A stretch of DNA of 64,000 bases from Coriaria nepalensis (taxonomy: Eukaryota; Streptophyta; Magnoliopsida; Cucurbitales; Coriariaceae). The DNA is taken from assembly GCA_027186245.1 (NCBI GenBank), contig CP114492.1, positions 5,964,501-6,028,500 of the forward strand, written 5' to 3'. This document shows, piece by piece, positions 11,701 to 22,755 of this stretch. The notes beneath the pieces are model-generated. The model made no database searches and had not been told where the DNA came from. It saw only the letters and a program-made list of their open reading frames with translations. Numbering within the stretch: the stretch's first letter is position 1; each line of letters begins with the position of its first letter. The position numbers were made by a program, and so were the translations under genes.

Positions 11701-12529
11701 TCTTAATCTCATATTTAATACTTCATTTGTTTTGAACTTTTTGGTTAATTTTATATTGTTACTTGAAATTAGTAGAAGACAATATTGAGCACTTTTGTTG
11801 TCAAATGAATCTTCAAGTCTCTTAATTTTGAGTATTTGAATATTTTTCTTGCTATTGAATTCCCGACTGATACCTTTAAATCATCTTCAAATATACTTGT
11901 TTGGATTACTTCTCCATGACCGTATGAACACTGATTTTAGTTTATATTTTAATTAGGGATTTTTTCTTTCAGTAACCCAGGGATTAGGGTGAACAGTGAT
12001 TTGATGTATGATATTATGTTGTGTACATATTAGGTGCGACATATTCACTATATCGATTAACATACATATTCACTATATCGATTAACATATCGATCATTTC
12101 TTAATTTTTTTATTTTCTTGTTATGTTGATTCTTAATTTCATTTTTGAAGAGAATAAATTTTTCTCAAGTTAGTCTTTACTTTTTAACAAATATATATAA
12201 TAGTATTTTATATTATCATTGATTAAAGTAATAAAATATTTATTATTTTTGAATAGTTTTAAAATCACATATTGTTATGGATTTAATCAAGTGGTTCAGT
12301 ATTTTTTTCAATTATTTGAAATGATAGCCTTGTTTGTTTTGCCTCAAGATAAGTTTTACACTTATGTCTTTAATCAATTTAAAAGTTTGGTATGTGATTT
12401 AAGTTAATTAATTTTTATAAAGAGTTATAATTAACATGTCCTAATCTAGTATGTCATAAATTATAAAACAAGCAAATAAACAGAAGAACTAGCTTTATTA
12501 ATTTTTGAGATTATAGTAATTTCATTCAG
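11701..12529. other. 3' region of the ubiquitin-S27a gene and AT-rich spacer
   Basis: The region is AT-rich with no credible coding frame. A short direct repeat, CATATTCACTATATCGATTAA, occurs twice at about 12041-12085. Confidence 0.4.
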
Positions 12530-13752
12530 CTTGAAAAGCTCATCAGATGTATATCCTTATCCACATACATTCCACTTTTGGAAACAACAATCTTATTATA
12601 TAAAGATTAGAAGAAATTCGTGTTTGTTTAAGAGTGAACCAGATACAAGGTTCTTACAGATTTCAAGCACATACAAAACAGTATTAAGAGTCAGCTCTTT
12701 TTCGGAAATCATCTTCATAACCACCTTTTCAGATGTGGTGGAATTTCCCATAAACAATTTCTCTCCATTTGGAATATGTTTGAAAGAAGTGAACATCCTT
12801 TTGTCTGAGCATACGTGCCTCCTGGCACCAGTATCAATTCACCATTTTCTCGGATTGGACCCCACCAAATTCACTTATAAAACCACATTTACTTCCATTA
12901 GATTTACTTCTTGGCTTCGTTTCTTCGGCAACCTATAGTCCGAAACTCTATGACCCATCTTGTTACAGTTGAAATATTTTCCTTGGAATTTTGTTTGCTT
13001 CTTAGATATCCCTCCTTTTGGTCCGAATTTAGAATTTATTTTCTTGGGACTTCGAGAATGTTCCACAATATTCACATTTGCCACATGTTGAGCGACCCAT
13101 TTCTTATCTGATTTCCTATTATCTTTTTCAATCCAAAGCCTAACAACCATATTCTCAATATTCATCGTTTATGCTTAAGATAGTTCTTGAAATCCTTCTA
13201 TTCGGGCGACAACTTCTCAATGATAGCAACTACTTGAAAGTTTCACTTAAAATCATCCCCTTGGCATGAATCTCATGCAAGATGACTTGTAGTTTTTGAA
13301 CTTGATTGACTACCATTTTGTATTCAAGGAACCGGCTCTCAACAGCCTTCTTGGTACCAGCATCCTCGGTCTTATACTTATGGTCTACGGCATCCCATAG
13401 CTCATTTACCATTTTCTTTGTACTATACATAGAGTACAAAGAATCGGTCAAAACGATTCATGAGATAATTCTGACACAGAAAGTTAGAATGATTCCAAAC
13501 ATCAATAGCATTGACTGCTTGGACATCATGCTTATCATCTTTGAGCATAAGAGCTATCTTCTTCAAGAATCTCGCAAGATTTAGTGTAGTCAGATATAAC
13601 TGTATCTTTTGCTGCCACCTCTTGAAATTCTTCCCATTGAATTTCTCAGGTCGCTCCCTGTGATTTATGGGATGGACTACAGCAGCATAGGTTTGAGCAA
13701 CCGGTGAGGTTGTCTAAACAGTGGTAGCTTGTTGGATACTTTCAGAACTCAT
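12530..13752 (-). pseudogene. Ty1/copia gag-protease relic
   Basis: On the minus strand a start at 13752 (MSSESIQQATT) opens a copia-type Gag. The parts are a KFNGKNFKRWQ segment, a central region with ELWDAVDHKYKTEDAG and SRFLEYKMV, and a nucleocapsid knuckle FNCNKMGHRVSDYR in which one of the CCHC cysteines is Tyr. A protease-like part follows, with D-T-G near VDTGARRHVCSD and then ERMFTSF-like and LTLNTVLYVLEICKNLVS segments. Several stops and frameshifts break the frame. No integrase or reverse transcriptase follows and I found no LTRs, so this is a 5' fragment of an old element. Confidence 0.8.
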
Positions 13753-14889
13753 TTATGAAAATCACAAAAAACTTGTATTAGTGATTTAAACAGTTACGAA
13801 ATAATTATTACAGCGAACAATTATATTTCAAACGTCACAAAATTATGATTGTAAAACTGTTTGACTTAAGTAATGAAACTTGTTATAATCTTAATGATAT
13901 ATTAAGTTTGTTTATTAAATATCATAATGAAGAATCTGTTTTAAGTTGTTGGAAAAATTAGCATATCAACATGCTATGTTTATGCTCGATTTTGATTAGG
14001 GCCCACTTCATGGAAATAAAAGGTCAAAGTTGATTCGGGTTTTCCTCCGTGAGAGTTTTGAATTGGTGTATGGTACGCTCAAAATGATTAATGGGTAAAT
14101 GAGAAATTGAATCTCAAAGTGCAACCATTGAAATTGTTTGAAAGAGAAAAATTGGGGGAAAATTTTGACATACATTGAAAAATGAAACAAGTGAGAGAGT
14201 GTTCATATAAAATTGCGCATTTGTTAATGGGTAATAAAATATAAGCTAGAATGCTCTATCTTGCACATGCCCACAGGGGGGTGCAAATCCGGATCGGATC
14301 GAGCTTGACTCATGTGCACCCGCACTTGGGCGCGTCGAATGTCGGCCTAAAAATGACATGGTTTGCCTTGGCTTATTTTTTGTTTTCTTCATGAATTTTT
14401 TTTTCCCTCTTCATCTTTTTTTGCAAAACCGTATGAAAATGAAAGGTTGTAATTTAATCATAGAATAAATTTCAGATTAATTTCTATTAATCTCATCTCC
14501 CCTCATAAGCCTATAAATTGGGTTCTTCATCTCATTTGGAAACACACAATAAAAAACAAAATCCTCTGTTTTCCGTCCTCCCTCTAGAGTTCAAAGTTTC
14601 GTTCGAGCCATTGTTTGAGTTCGACAGGAATAATTCGGTGGTGCGCCGCTTCTATTCGTCTCCGTTGTATTCTATGAGAGAAATGATGTTCAATATCTTA
14701 CATCGACGTGAGGGGGCAAATTTGTTTGAAGGAAGCTATTACATAACAGGCCTCAGTTTGATTCTCTGTTGCTGTTCTGTGCTTCCTATTCTATTCTTTT
14801 TTTTCATATTCTATTCTATTTTATTTTACTATTCTTTTTTTTTTTTCGTATTCTGTTGATTTTCGTATTCTTTTTTTTACATAACAAAT
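13753..14889. other. Intergenic DNA, nothing firm
   Basis: The region is AT-rich. A plus-strand open frame at 14518-14859 ends in a pyrimidine-rich run and has no recognisable domain. The DNA from about 14280 to 14330 is more GC-rich than its surroundings. Confidence 0.35.
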
Positions 14890-15016
14890 TATATGCATGC
14901 CCATAATTCGCATTAGCACATTGATTGCGTTGTAATTTTTTTTTTCTGTCACTAACCAGTCGCTTAGAACCCTCAAGTCGACTAGCATGATCTGAGAAAA
15001 TTTATTTGCATCAACA
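14890..15016 (+). repeat. Truncated 5' LTR end
   Basis: The last roughly 120 bases before 15016 match the end of the 3' LTR. Both contain CATTAGCACATT, then CAGT(C/T)(G/A)CT, a GTCG element, GATCT(A/G)AGAAAATTT and the terminal TCAACA. The 5' part of this LTR is missing. The sequence after it (CCCAGTGAGAC) is where the primer-binding site should be. Confidence 0.65.
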
Positions 15017-16269
15017 AATTTACATGCCCAGTGAGACAAATCTCTATTTTAGTATCGATGTATCATCATTAGCTCAGAAGTTAGAGTCTCGAAAAAAACC
15101 TAGCTGGGTACAATCAGTTGAAAATGTCGCCTCCTCAATGGCGCATTTCATCCCACTATGGATCCTTTGATCTGCATAGTTGATTGAGAGGCTTGGGGTA
15201 GCAGGATTTCCAGTCAGTGGTAATCGATTGGAAACTATGTCGTCTCATAGGCCAATTAACCCACCATAGATAGTTTGATCCGTATAGCTGACTGAAAAGC
15301 CTAAGATCGCATGTATCCTAGCCGAAATGAACCCTCTAATGAAGACCATCAATTGGTCGAACTGACCGATTACACTCAAGGTCTGTCCCACATCCGGCTA
15401 CTTAAATTGTCTATTATGGTAGCCTCAGAAAATGGTCATCCGATGTCCTAACTATTTGACTTATTGAGAGGATGGATAGATTAGATGCACGAGCGGTAGA
15501 AAGTTTGGCTCGTCTAGCCAAATAATTGGATATGGGAGGAAACTTGTTGATTTCCATGAGTTATTCTAATAGTAAGAGCACCACGGGGGGCAGGTGGGAG
15601 TCCATACGCTGATCAAAATAATGGTAGCACGGTCAGGATTCAACCATCAATTGATTCACCGATTGCATTACCACCACGAGCCGCCAATCCACTAACAACT
15701 GTTGGACAACCCTAGTAGGCCAATTTACTTCCCCAGCCTTAACGGACAACAATTTGAGAAAATGAAGGTGTGCAAACCTATACCCATCACCTCGGCCCAA
15801 TGATTGGATGATGCTAAGCGAATAACTGACCGTTGTTGGCAAGCCGCAGACATGGGTTCTAGAGTGGTCCCCCAGTAGTCAAGACCGGTTTATTAGGTAC
15901 AACTGATAGTGGACCGAGAACAATATAACATTATAAAGGACATATACGGTCGAACCACTTAGTAGCTACTTTAGCCAAAATATCATAAACCATATCCCAA
16001 TGAGATCGATTGGGAACTGCTCCCTCACGGATACCAGGTCCTGAATTTCCATATTTTTTGGAGATGACCTCGATTAGTCGATTGTAGGGCACATTGACCG
16101 CTTCATCATTCAGTATGGGGAGGCTAGTGCTGATGACAGGTTACAGGTCCATTTGATCACTAAGTACTTAACCGAGCAGGCTTTCATTTGGTATACCAAG
16201 ATGACACCCAATTCTATAAGGAATTATATTATATGAAGCTATATTTTCACATTTCGTTTTAGAAAAACC

Positions 16270-16680
16270 AGCCATAAGTCACAGTGGCCAATTTATCTCG
16301 TCTACTGCAATGAGCAAGGGGAATCAGCCGAAGCTTTCTTGTCTCCATTCGAACATATGAGGAACCACTGCCATGTGGCTCTATCTGAGCATGAGCTCAT
16401 TAAGTTGGCCATTAATAGTATGTATACTAGGCTCAAAAATAAATTTGAAGAAAATAAATTATGGGATTTCTTTGAGCTCACCGCCAAGGCGACCAAAATA
16501 CAAACAACTTCTAATTATGATTTGCATGTTGCTGAAATAATCAGCAACAAATTGATCATTCTCCTAGCTCGCGACAAGAATAGGAGCCGTGAGATGGCCA
16601 AAAGGTTCCCTCATGAAAAGGATAACATCTATTCCTTCAATATGAACAAGGCAAGTGAAATTTTGATATTTTATTGAAAA
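16270..16680 (+). pseudogene. Ty3/gypsy Gag (Retrotrans_gag) relic
   Basis: The frame contains PFEHMRNHCHVALSEHELIK, LAIN, KNKFEE and WDFFELTAKA, the usual order of the plant gypsy Gag domain. A linker with AEII-NKLI and SFNMNKASEIL follows, which closely parallels a segment in the relic at 57.3-58.9 kb. The open part has no proper N-terminus and ends at a stop at 16677. Flanking sequence is broken in all frames. Confidence 0.75.
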
Positions 16681-17496
16681 ATAAGGAGTTGAAAATTACG
16701 CTAGACCATAAATTTCCACAGACTAATGAGGTATGTTGAAAGGAATATTGCAAGTATCATAGTTCATTCTGCCACTGCATGAATGATTTCTTTGTTTTCA
16801 AGCAAAGTATCCAATATTAGATCGATAAAGGGCAAAGTTTCGGGAAAACATCCACTATGGGCATGGACTCAAATGCTTTTCCTGCTGCGACTGACACCGC
16901 CATGGCTGGTCTTAGATCTTTGGTAAAAAAAGGACTAGATCGGTAGGTCATTGCCTACTATCTACAGACTAATGGAAATCAACTCGTGTCAAGATGCAGA
17001 ACCTCACTGAGTCATATGGCCGAACGCCTCACCAGGCAAACTTGAACACTTATCGGCCAAATTGGCCACCTGATCGGTTACCCTTATACTTCTACTATCG
17101 GTCATTCTTACATCAGGTTGACACACACGGTTAGATTAGCAAGGAACTTGAGGAAGTAATCAATCGACCATACGACCAATCAACCGATTGAATGTTAGCA
17201 ATCATTACATTTTAGCCTGAACTGGCTCAAGCAAGAATCAAAGAAATGTTGTGATTGGCCGTGACCATCGGTTCGACTTGACAGCTACCATAACGGAAAT
17301 CTAGAGGAAATATTTAGTCTGATAGATAGAGGAGTATCTCAATGGCCAAATATGGGAACTAAATGAGGAAAGGTTAGGCGATTTGGAAGCTAGAAATAAG
17401 GATGAAGGAGTCATATTTATAGACAATTCAAAAGTAGTCGTGTCATTTACTCCTATTTTTAGATTTCTTTAAAAAAAGGAGTAAAGTGGGGATATT

Positions 17497-18800
17497 TGTT
17501 GATGTAAAAATTATCATTTTGACATGTGGCAGATAACGTGAAAAAAATCCTAAAACAAATCAATTAAATTAGTAGAAAAAGGAGACCAATTGGTTGAAAA
17601 TAACAAAGGACCGATTAGCCAAGGTTGGACGATCAGTTATGTGGCTGCATGGCCAATTACTGGTTATGTGGCTGCATGGCCGGATTTTCCATGCAACCAT
17701 TTTCCTTCTTTCCCTTTAGTCAATTTTTGCTAGTTTTAGGGGATTGTAAGCAAAGTGGGAGGGAGTTTTGACCAAGTTAAGGGGGGTTTCAGTAAATTTG
17801 AAATGTCTCTCCACAAAGGAAAATGCTTGTTTAAAGCATTCTTCTACCATGATAGACATTCTTTAGAGACTAAATGGTAAATTTTAGACTTAAAGAGAGA
17901 TTTTTCAGAAGTTTCTTTACCTTGCTCACCAAGTAATAGACTTGGTCCAACTTCCTAAAATAGCTCTTAAACTTGCTCACCAAGTATACTTGCTTGGCTT
18001 TCAATCAAAAGATATTCCATTTCATCTATAAATAACTCTCTCTATCGAAGAGAAAAGGTACGACCAAGAGCCTGCACAAAATCAGTTCTTGAATGTCACC
18101 TAGTAAGATGAAGAACCCACACAAAACGGGTTATACCCGCCTCAACGATACATCCACCCTCCTTAATTTACGACAAAGAGCTTACAAGAAACCGACTCTA
18201 CTTATTGTCAGAGAAAAGAAGAACTCACAAGAAATTAGTTCTTCTTCGATTTAATGCAAGGTTCAACCCGCACAAAACCGTTTAATATCTTTTAGTTTAG
18301 CTACATCTCAAGCATCAACCTGCACAAAACTAGTTGGTCTCTCATTCACTTTGTAGGCTTTTGCTTACATGATTTGAGTTGAACACTCATTCAATATTCA
18401 ATATCAATTTAATCATGCGAGTTCTTTGTTATATATTTTACCGATATAGCTCAGTAGATTCAGTATCTAGAACCTGGAACCCTTTAATTTTCTGTTTGCT
18501 TCAATTGCTTTTACTTTTATGTAGTCAGATTACTTTCCATTTATGGGCTTTCCTTTAAATTTCATGTCATTTAGTTTATCGTCCTTTATTTTATTGTTAT
18601 CTACGCGATTTTTTTAGGAGTTATTTTAACATAATTGAAGTATTTTTATATTTTAGTACACTCGTACTTCACATTAGCACATTAACATGCGCTCAATGGA
18701 ATAGACCAATAGACTCGCGATTTTTGTTGTTGTTGCCAGTTAGCTGCCTTAGACCCCTGAGTCGGCCATAGTGATCTAAGAAAATTTGTTTGTGTCAACA
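17497..18800 (+). repeat. 3' LTR (1304 bp), TGTTGA...TCAACA ends
   Basis: The LTR starts TGTTGATG just after a purine-rich tract and ends TGTGTCAACA, so the ends are perfect 6-base inverted repeats with TG...CA boundaries. A CTATAAATA box sits at about 18027, giving a plausible LTR promoter. The end is shared with 14890-15016. No target duplication can be scored because the 5' LTR start is lost. Confidence 0.7.
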
Positions 18801-20812
18801 ATCCCATAATGTTGTTAGTCCTTTTCTTTATAGAAGATATAGATTTATTTATCTTGAATGTTGTTTTTTATTTTATTTTTAATATTCTTTTTCTTAAATA
18901 AATGATTTGTTCATGAGAGTACCACTTTCTCTCATAAGGTGGAAATCCAACTCCCTCTTGTGAGATGTTTACAATGTCTTTTTAAAATTTTTTGAATGAA
19001 AAATAGGAAACAAATGAATAATCTATCATTGAGCCACTGCCTCGTTGTGGGAGAGGTCGAGAGCGACCAGGAGGAAGACATAATAGCCTTATTCACGACA
19101 ATGGTCTCACAAATGTTATCATCACAGGTGCCCGCCCAAAATCACTCTTGGTCTTTTCCTCCCTTATTTTGCTACAAAATGTTGAATCATCTTAAGTGCC
19201 ACAGTTAAACCAAATTTATTTAAAGACTATTTTGAACGTATGTTGTTTATTGGTTTATCGAGTTAAGACTCGTCTCCTTGGAAGCATGATAGTGTGTCCA
19301 ATAGGATGCTCCAAAACTTTTTCGATGTTTAGGATGTTTCAACTTTGTTCATAAGGTCCTTAGTCTATTCTTCTGATACATTTTGTGTCAAACTTGATGA
19401 TAATTATTCATAAGGTCTCGAGTCTATTAAATGTTCACATGCTTGCTACTGTAAAAGCTTGAGTGATCCTTTAACCAATGAATATGACTGATCAGTTATA
19501 TGATTATTGCATGACAAAAGGGGACAGTTGATGGTTGAGGGAAGATGTGATAGAATAAGGGTAGGTTGACACTTAGCTTAATAAAAAGATAGACATGCGG
19601 TCCAATTGGAGCATGACATAAGGCCCAATGTGAGAGAGGCATATGGCCAAATCAAAGCATGACATGTGGTCTAATGAGAGACCGACATGTAACATGTAGT
19701 TCGATGAGATACCAAAATGTGGCAAATGAAAGTCTGTTACGTAGTCCATTGACCAATCAAATCTTTGACTCTACTTCGACAACATGTCTACATTATATAT
19801 TTTATTAAGTATTTTCCATATTAGGGCCACGTCAGTGGTATAACTTTTAATGATGCGGCTAAGACGACATGTATAATCGTTACATATGCTTTAAAAGCGA
19901 CAAGAAATCAATCTTTTGGAATGTTTATACACATCACATTTGATATGGATTCTTATAGTGAACTGAAGATCCCAAAAAATACCATATATTATAAATAGAA
20001 AAAGTAACATAATACAATAAATTTTGATCTAACTATAAGTCCCGTGCATGTTTATAAACATCTATCATCATCTTACACATATAAAACACACACCTATCAT
20101 TATTTGCATGTTCTAATGAAAAGCCTATCCTATGAAACTATATGCACTTGATAGTTTATATAACTCACAATCTCCCTCTTTCTTACCACCAATGGTTTGT
20201 TGGGACATCAATGTTTTGCACCTTGAATTATTGCTTGATATTATTGTGGTACTTTGTCTTCAACTTTGAGTTAAGGCTCATGACTTTGAGATAAAAATTT
20301 GCAAATATTGAAACATAACCCTGTAATAGTGACTCTCTCTACTTCCGGCATATCTACCTTTGAATGCATGGTCCAAGAATCCAAGTCCAGGACTATGGCC
20401 ACCTAATTCCTATTTTCAATATTGAGTGGAAAGTACAAGATATGCACATCCTCCCAATCGACGCTTGCAACACTCTGTCATTCCCTCTAAGTCGCTAAAT
20501 AAATAAAGAGTGTTAGAGCATAAGAAGTTTATGACATCTTACATTAAATAAGTTTCATTAAGAAACTTATAAGGCTCAGATTCCATACATACCCAACAAA
20601 CACTTGTCATCCACTTCTATAGACCCTTTTAGCACCCCAACCAAACTAGATTTGAAGAGGTCATCTAATATTGTTATCGATTTTTTCTCAACTTGAGAGA
20701 ATAAATGAGGAAACCTTTTTGATCACTTCTAAATCAGTAACAATTTGTTAATATGCTACCAACAATTTCATTAGTTATTGAAACAAACAAATTCAAATTT
20801 AAATAAGCTATA
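18801..20812. other. Intergenic DNA with short GACATGTGG-type repeats
   Basis: There is no credible gene. Around 19590-19760 a phrase of the form GCATGACATGTGGTC(C/T)AATG(A)GAG recurs about five times with variation. A plus-strand frame at 18996-19208 has no recognisable domain. Confidence 0.4.
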
Positions 20813-21079
20813 TTAAAGCTCCAACGATTCCCCTCGTAATCTTAGTTTCTTGAAATAGTCCTTATCATCGTCCTCCCCGATTAACAATTTAACATTCGAG
20901 GAATGTTTCTTTTTGGCACATATCCTTAAAGCTCTGTCAGCAGCCTCATCGGGATCCCAAAATGGATCAAGTGCGACAACATCCTTTTTCTTGTATTTCC
21001 AAATTTCATTTGGATTCAAATATGGAGACATAAATAAGTAACTCTGCTTCCTCTCCCTCCTTGATCTCTCTAGCGTCAC
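20813..21079 (-). pseudogene. Short transposon-type ORF fragment, possibly Ulp1-protease-linked
   Basis: An 88-codon minus-strand frame with SRRERKQSYLFMSPYLNP, a WDPDEAADRAL segment and an acidic GEDDDKDYF stretch. The basic motif followed by SPY resembles linkers in plant transposon proteins that carry a Ulp1-like C48 protease. The protease domain itself is not visible. The match is weak and from memory; it could also be a chance frame. Confidence 0.3.
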
Positions 21080-22620
21080 ATAGTTAGGATTACTCTCCTC
21101 ATCATAACTCTTACCACATCCAGCTCCCCATACACAACAAACAAAATATATAAGATAAAAAATAAAATAAAATAAAATCTAATATTTTTCTTCCAAAAAA
21201 AAAAAACAATTCTTACCATCTGAAGCTATCGGGTCATTGCCCACTCAAACAACCGAAACCTCAATATCTAGAGGAGAGGTACCAGCACCAATGCCATATC
21301 AAATGATTATTGGGCATAGTGCCCTAAGAGCATGTGATGAGTATTGTTTTATGACATTAATAAAAGTGATATTTTTCTATATAATTATCGTGAATGTATT
21401 ATTATTGAAAAATATGTATAAATATCAGAAAATTCTAAATTTATTTATGTGACTATTTAGTATGGAATTAAATTGTCCGCCATATATTAAAGTATGAAAT
21501 CATTAATTGATAGTTACTAGTACGGTCCGCTACCATTATGAAATATATAATTATGAAAAAGGATTCTCCATTTATATAAAAAAATTAAATGGAAATCAAT
21601 AATCTTGAATTAAGAGAAGAAAAAATTGAAAAAATAAATGTAGGACCTGATGGGCCTGATAGGTCCAATAGACCCGTTGGGTCGAGTACGCCAACCCGTC
21701 GAGCTGTCAATCCATCAACCCATCGAGTACTTCGCATATTTGAAGGCGTTCAGTACGTCAAGGCGTCGAGGTATCGAGCCCTTCACCTATTGAAGAGGTT
21801 GAGTACGTCGACCACTCCATCTATTGAAGGCATCGAGTACATCTTGACTAAAGACTTAAGAATATTATTATTATTAGTCTAATGACTTAAAGACTAATTT
21901 CTTATGCCAAAATGATGAATGGGGTATCACAATTTCGAAGACCCGATGGCAAATCATGCCATGGAGTACTAGATACAGATTATTTTGTATACATTATAGA
22001 ACAAGAATCACGTACAAACATAATACAAAGAAGAATATACATGTTTATTTCGATTATGATGATCAATCAACTATTGAAAGAGAAATCAACAACAAAAAAC
22101 TCAAACTTACCAATTCAAATCACATTTGAACTAGTAAAATTCTGAAGCTTACCGATAAAACAATTAAATGAATCAAAGTATGATCGATTCAAGTAAGGTC
22201 GCAGTTGTGAAATATGAGTTTTCGAGCGGCCTATTTAGAAAAAGAAAAATTTGTTAGATTTTTATTTATTTTTTTTCTTAACGTTAAAACGAATCGGAAA
22301 TTGAAGATGAGGGTAGTTTCGTAATTTCATTTTTTAAAATTAATTTTTCAAAGAAAAATCAAATATAAAAACTAATTTATAAATTTTTTTAAATATTTTT
22401 TTTAAAACAATTTTCTTAATAAACCTTATTAGCCCATTAGCCATTAGCCCTAGATATATCGTTATTTAAGTAAATTTATCACATCCTCTTAAATAAATAA
22501 TAAAAGAGGGATATTTAAGCCAAAATTTTAAAAGTTGATTACTTTACAAATTTGTATTTTTCTTAAGGCTACTTAAAACCCAATGAACAAATAGCTATCG
22601 GCCTAAAAGGAATAGTGTAT
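21080..22620. other. Intergenic DNA; CGTCGAG-rich stretch at 21640-21870
   Basis: The region is mostly AT-rich. Within 21640-21870 the phrases CGTCGAG, CCATCGAGTAC and GGTCGAGTACG repeat irregularly, resembling the CGACGGGTCGA part of the 9843-10460 array. The open frame there is repeat-derived, with no domain. Confidence 0.4.
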
Positions 22621-22650
22621 TACATATCGAAACGACATGTGGCTTATTTA

Positions 22651-22666
22651 AAACGACACGTCGTTT
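22651..22666 (+). promoter_or_regulatory. AAACGAC-AC-GTCGTTT palindrome upstream of the PPR gene
   Basis: A perfect 7-base inverted repeat with a 2-base spacer, 90 bases before the chosen ATG. A half-like copy (CGAAACGACATG) lies about 20 bases upstream. The centre is an ACGT core, as bound by many plant bZIP factors. A related AAACGACG sits upstream of the other PPR gene at 9336. Confidence 0.4.
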
Positions 22667-22755
22667 GGTTGTAAAGACAAGAGACGGACTTGTACTTCTC
22701 TAGTAGCTATTACCATGTTCATAATCTTTCTCCTCAAAGAGTGTCAAATTTTCTG

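Larger units (their letters stand above)
14890..18800 (+). mobile_element. Ty3/gypsy-type LTR element relic carrying gag only
   Basis: A plus-strand element with a 5' LTR remnant (about 14890-15016), a degenerate internal region with a gag relic (about 16270-16680), a purine-rich tract (AAAGTGGGGATATT) just before 17497, and a full-length-looking 3' LTR (17497-18800). I see no reverse transcriptase or integrase in the 2.5 kb between the LTRs. The layout fits a non-autonomous gag-bearing LTR element or an internally deleted gypsy copy. A related gag relic lies at 57.3-58.9 kb. Confidence 0.65.

Noticed and set aside
18996..19208. 70-codon frame after the gypsy LTR
   Set aside because: No domain, no promoter context, and repeats surround it.
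22690..22755. Upstream extension of the second PPR gene
   Set aside because: The extension begins with TTG rather than ATG and has no in-frame ATG before 22756.
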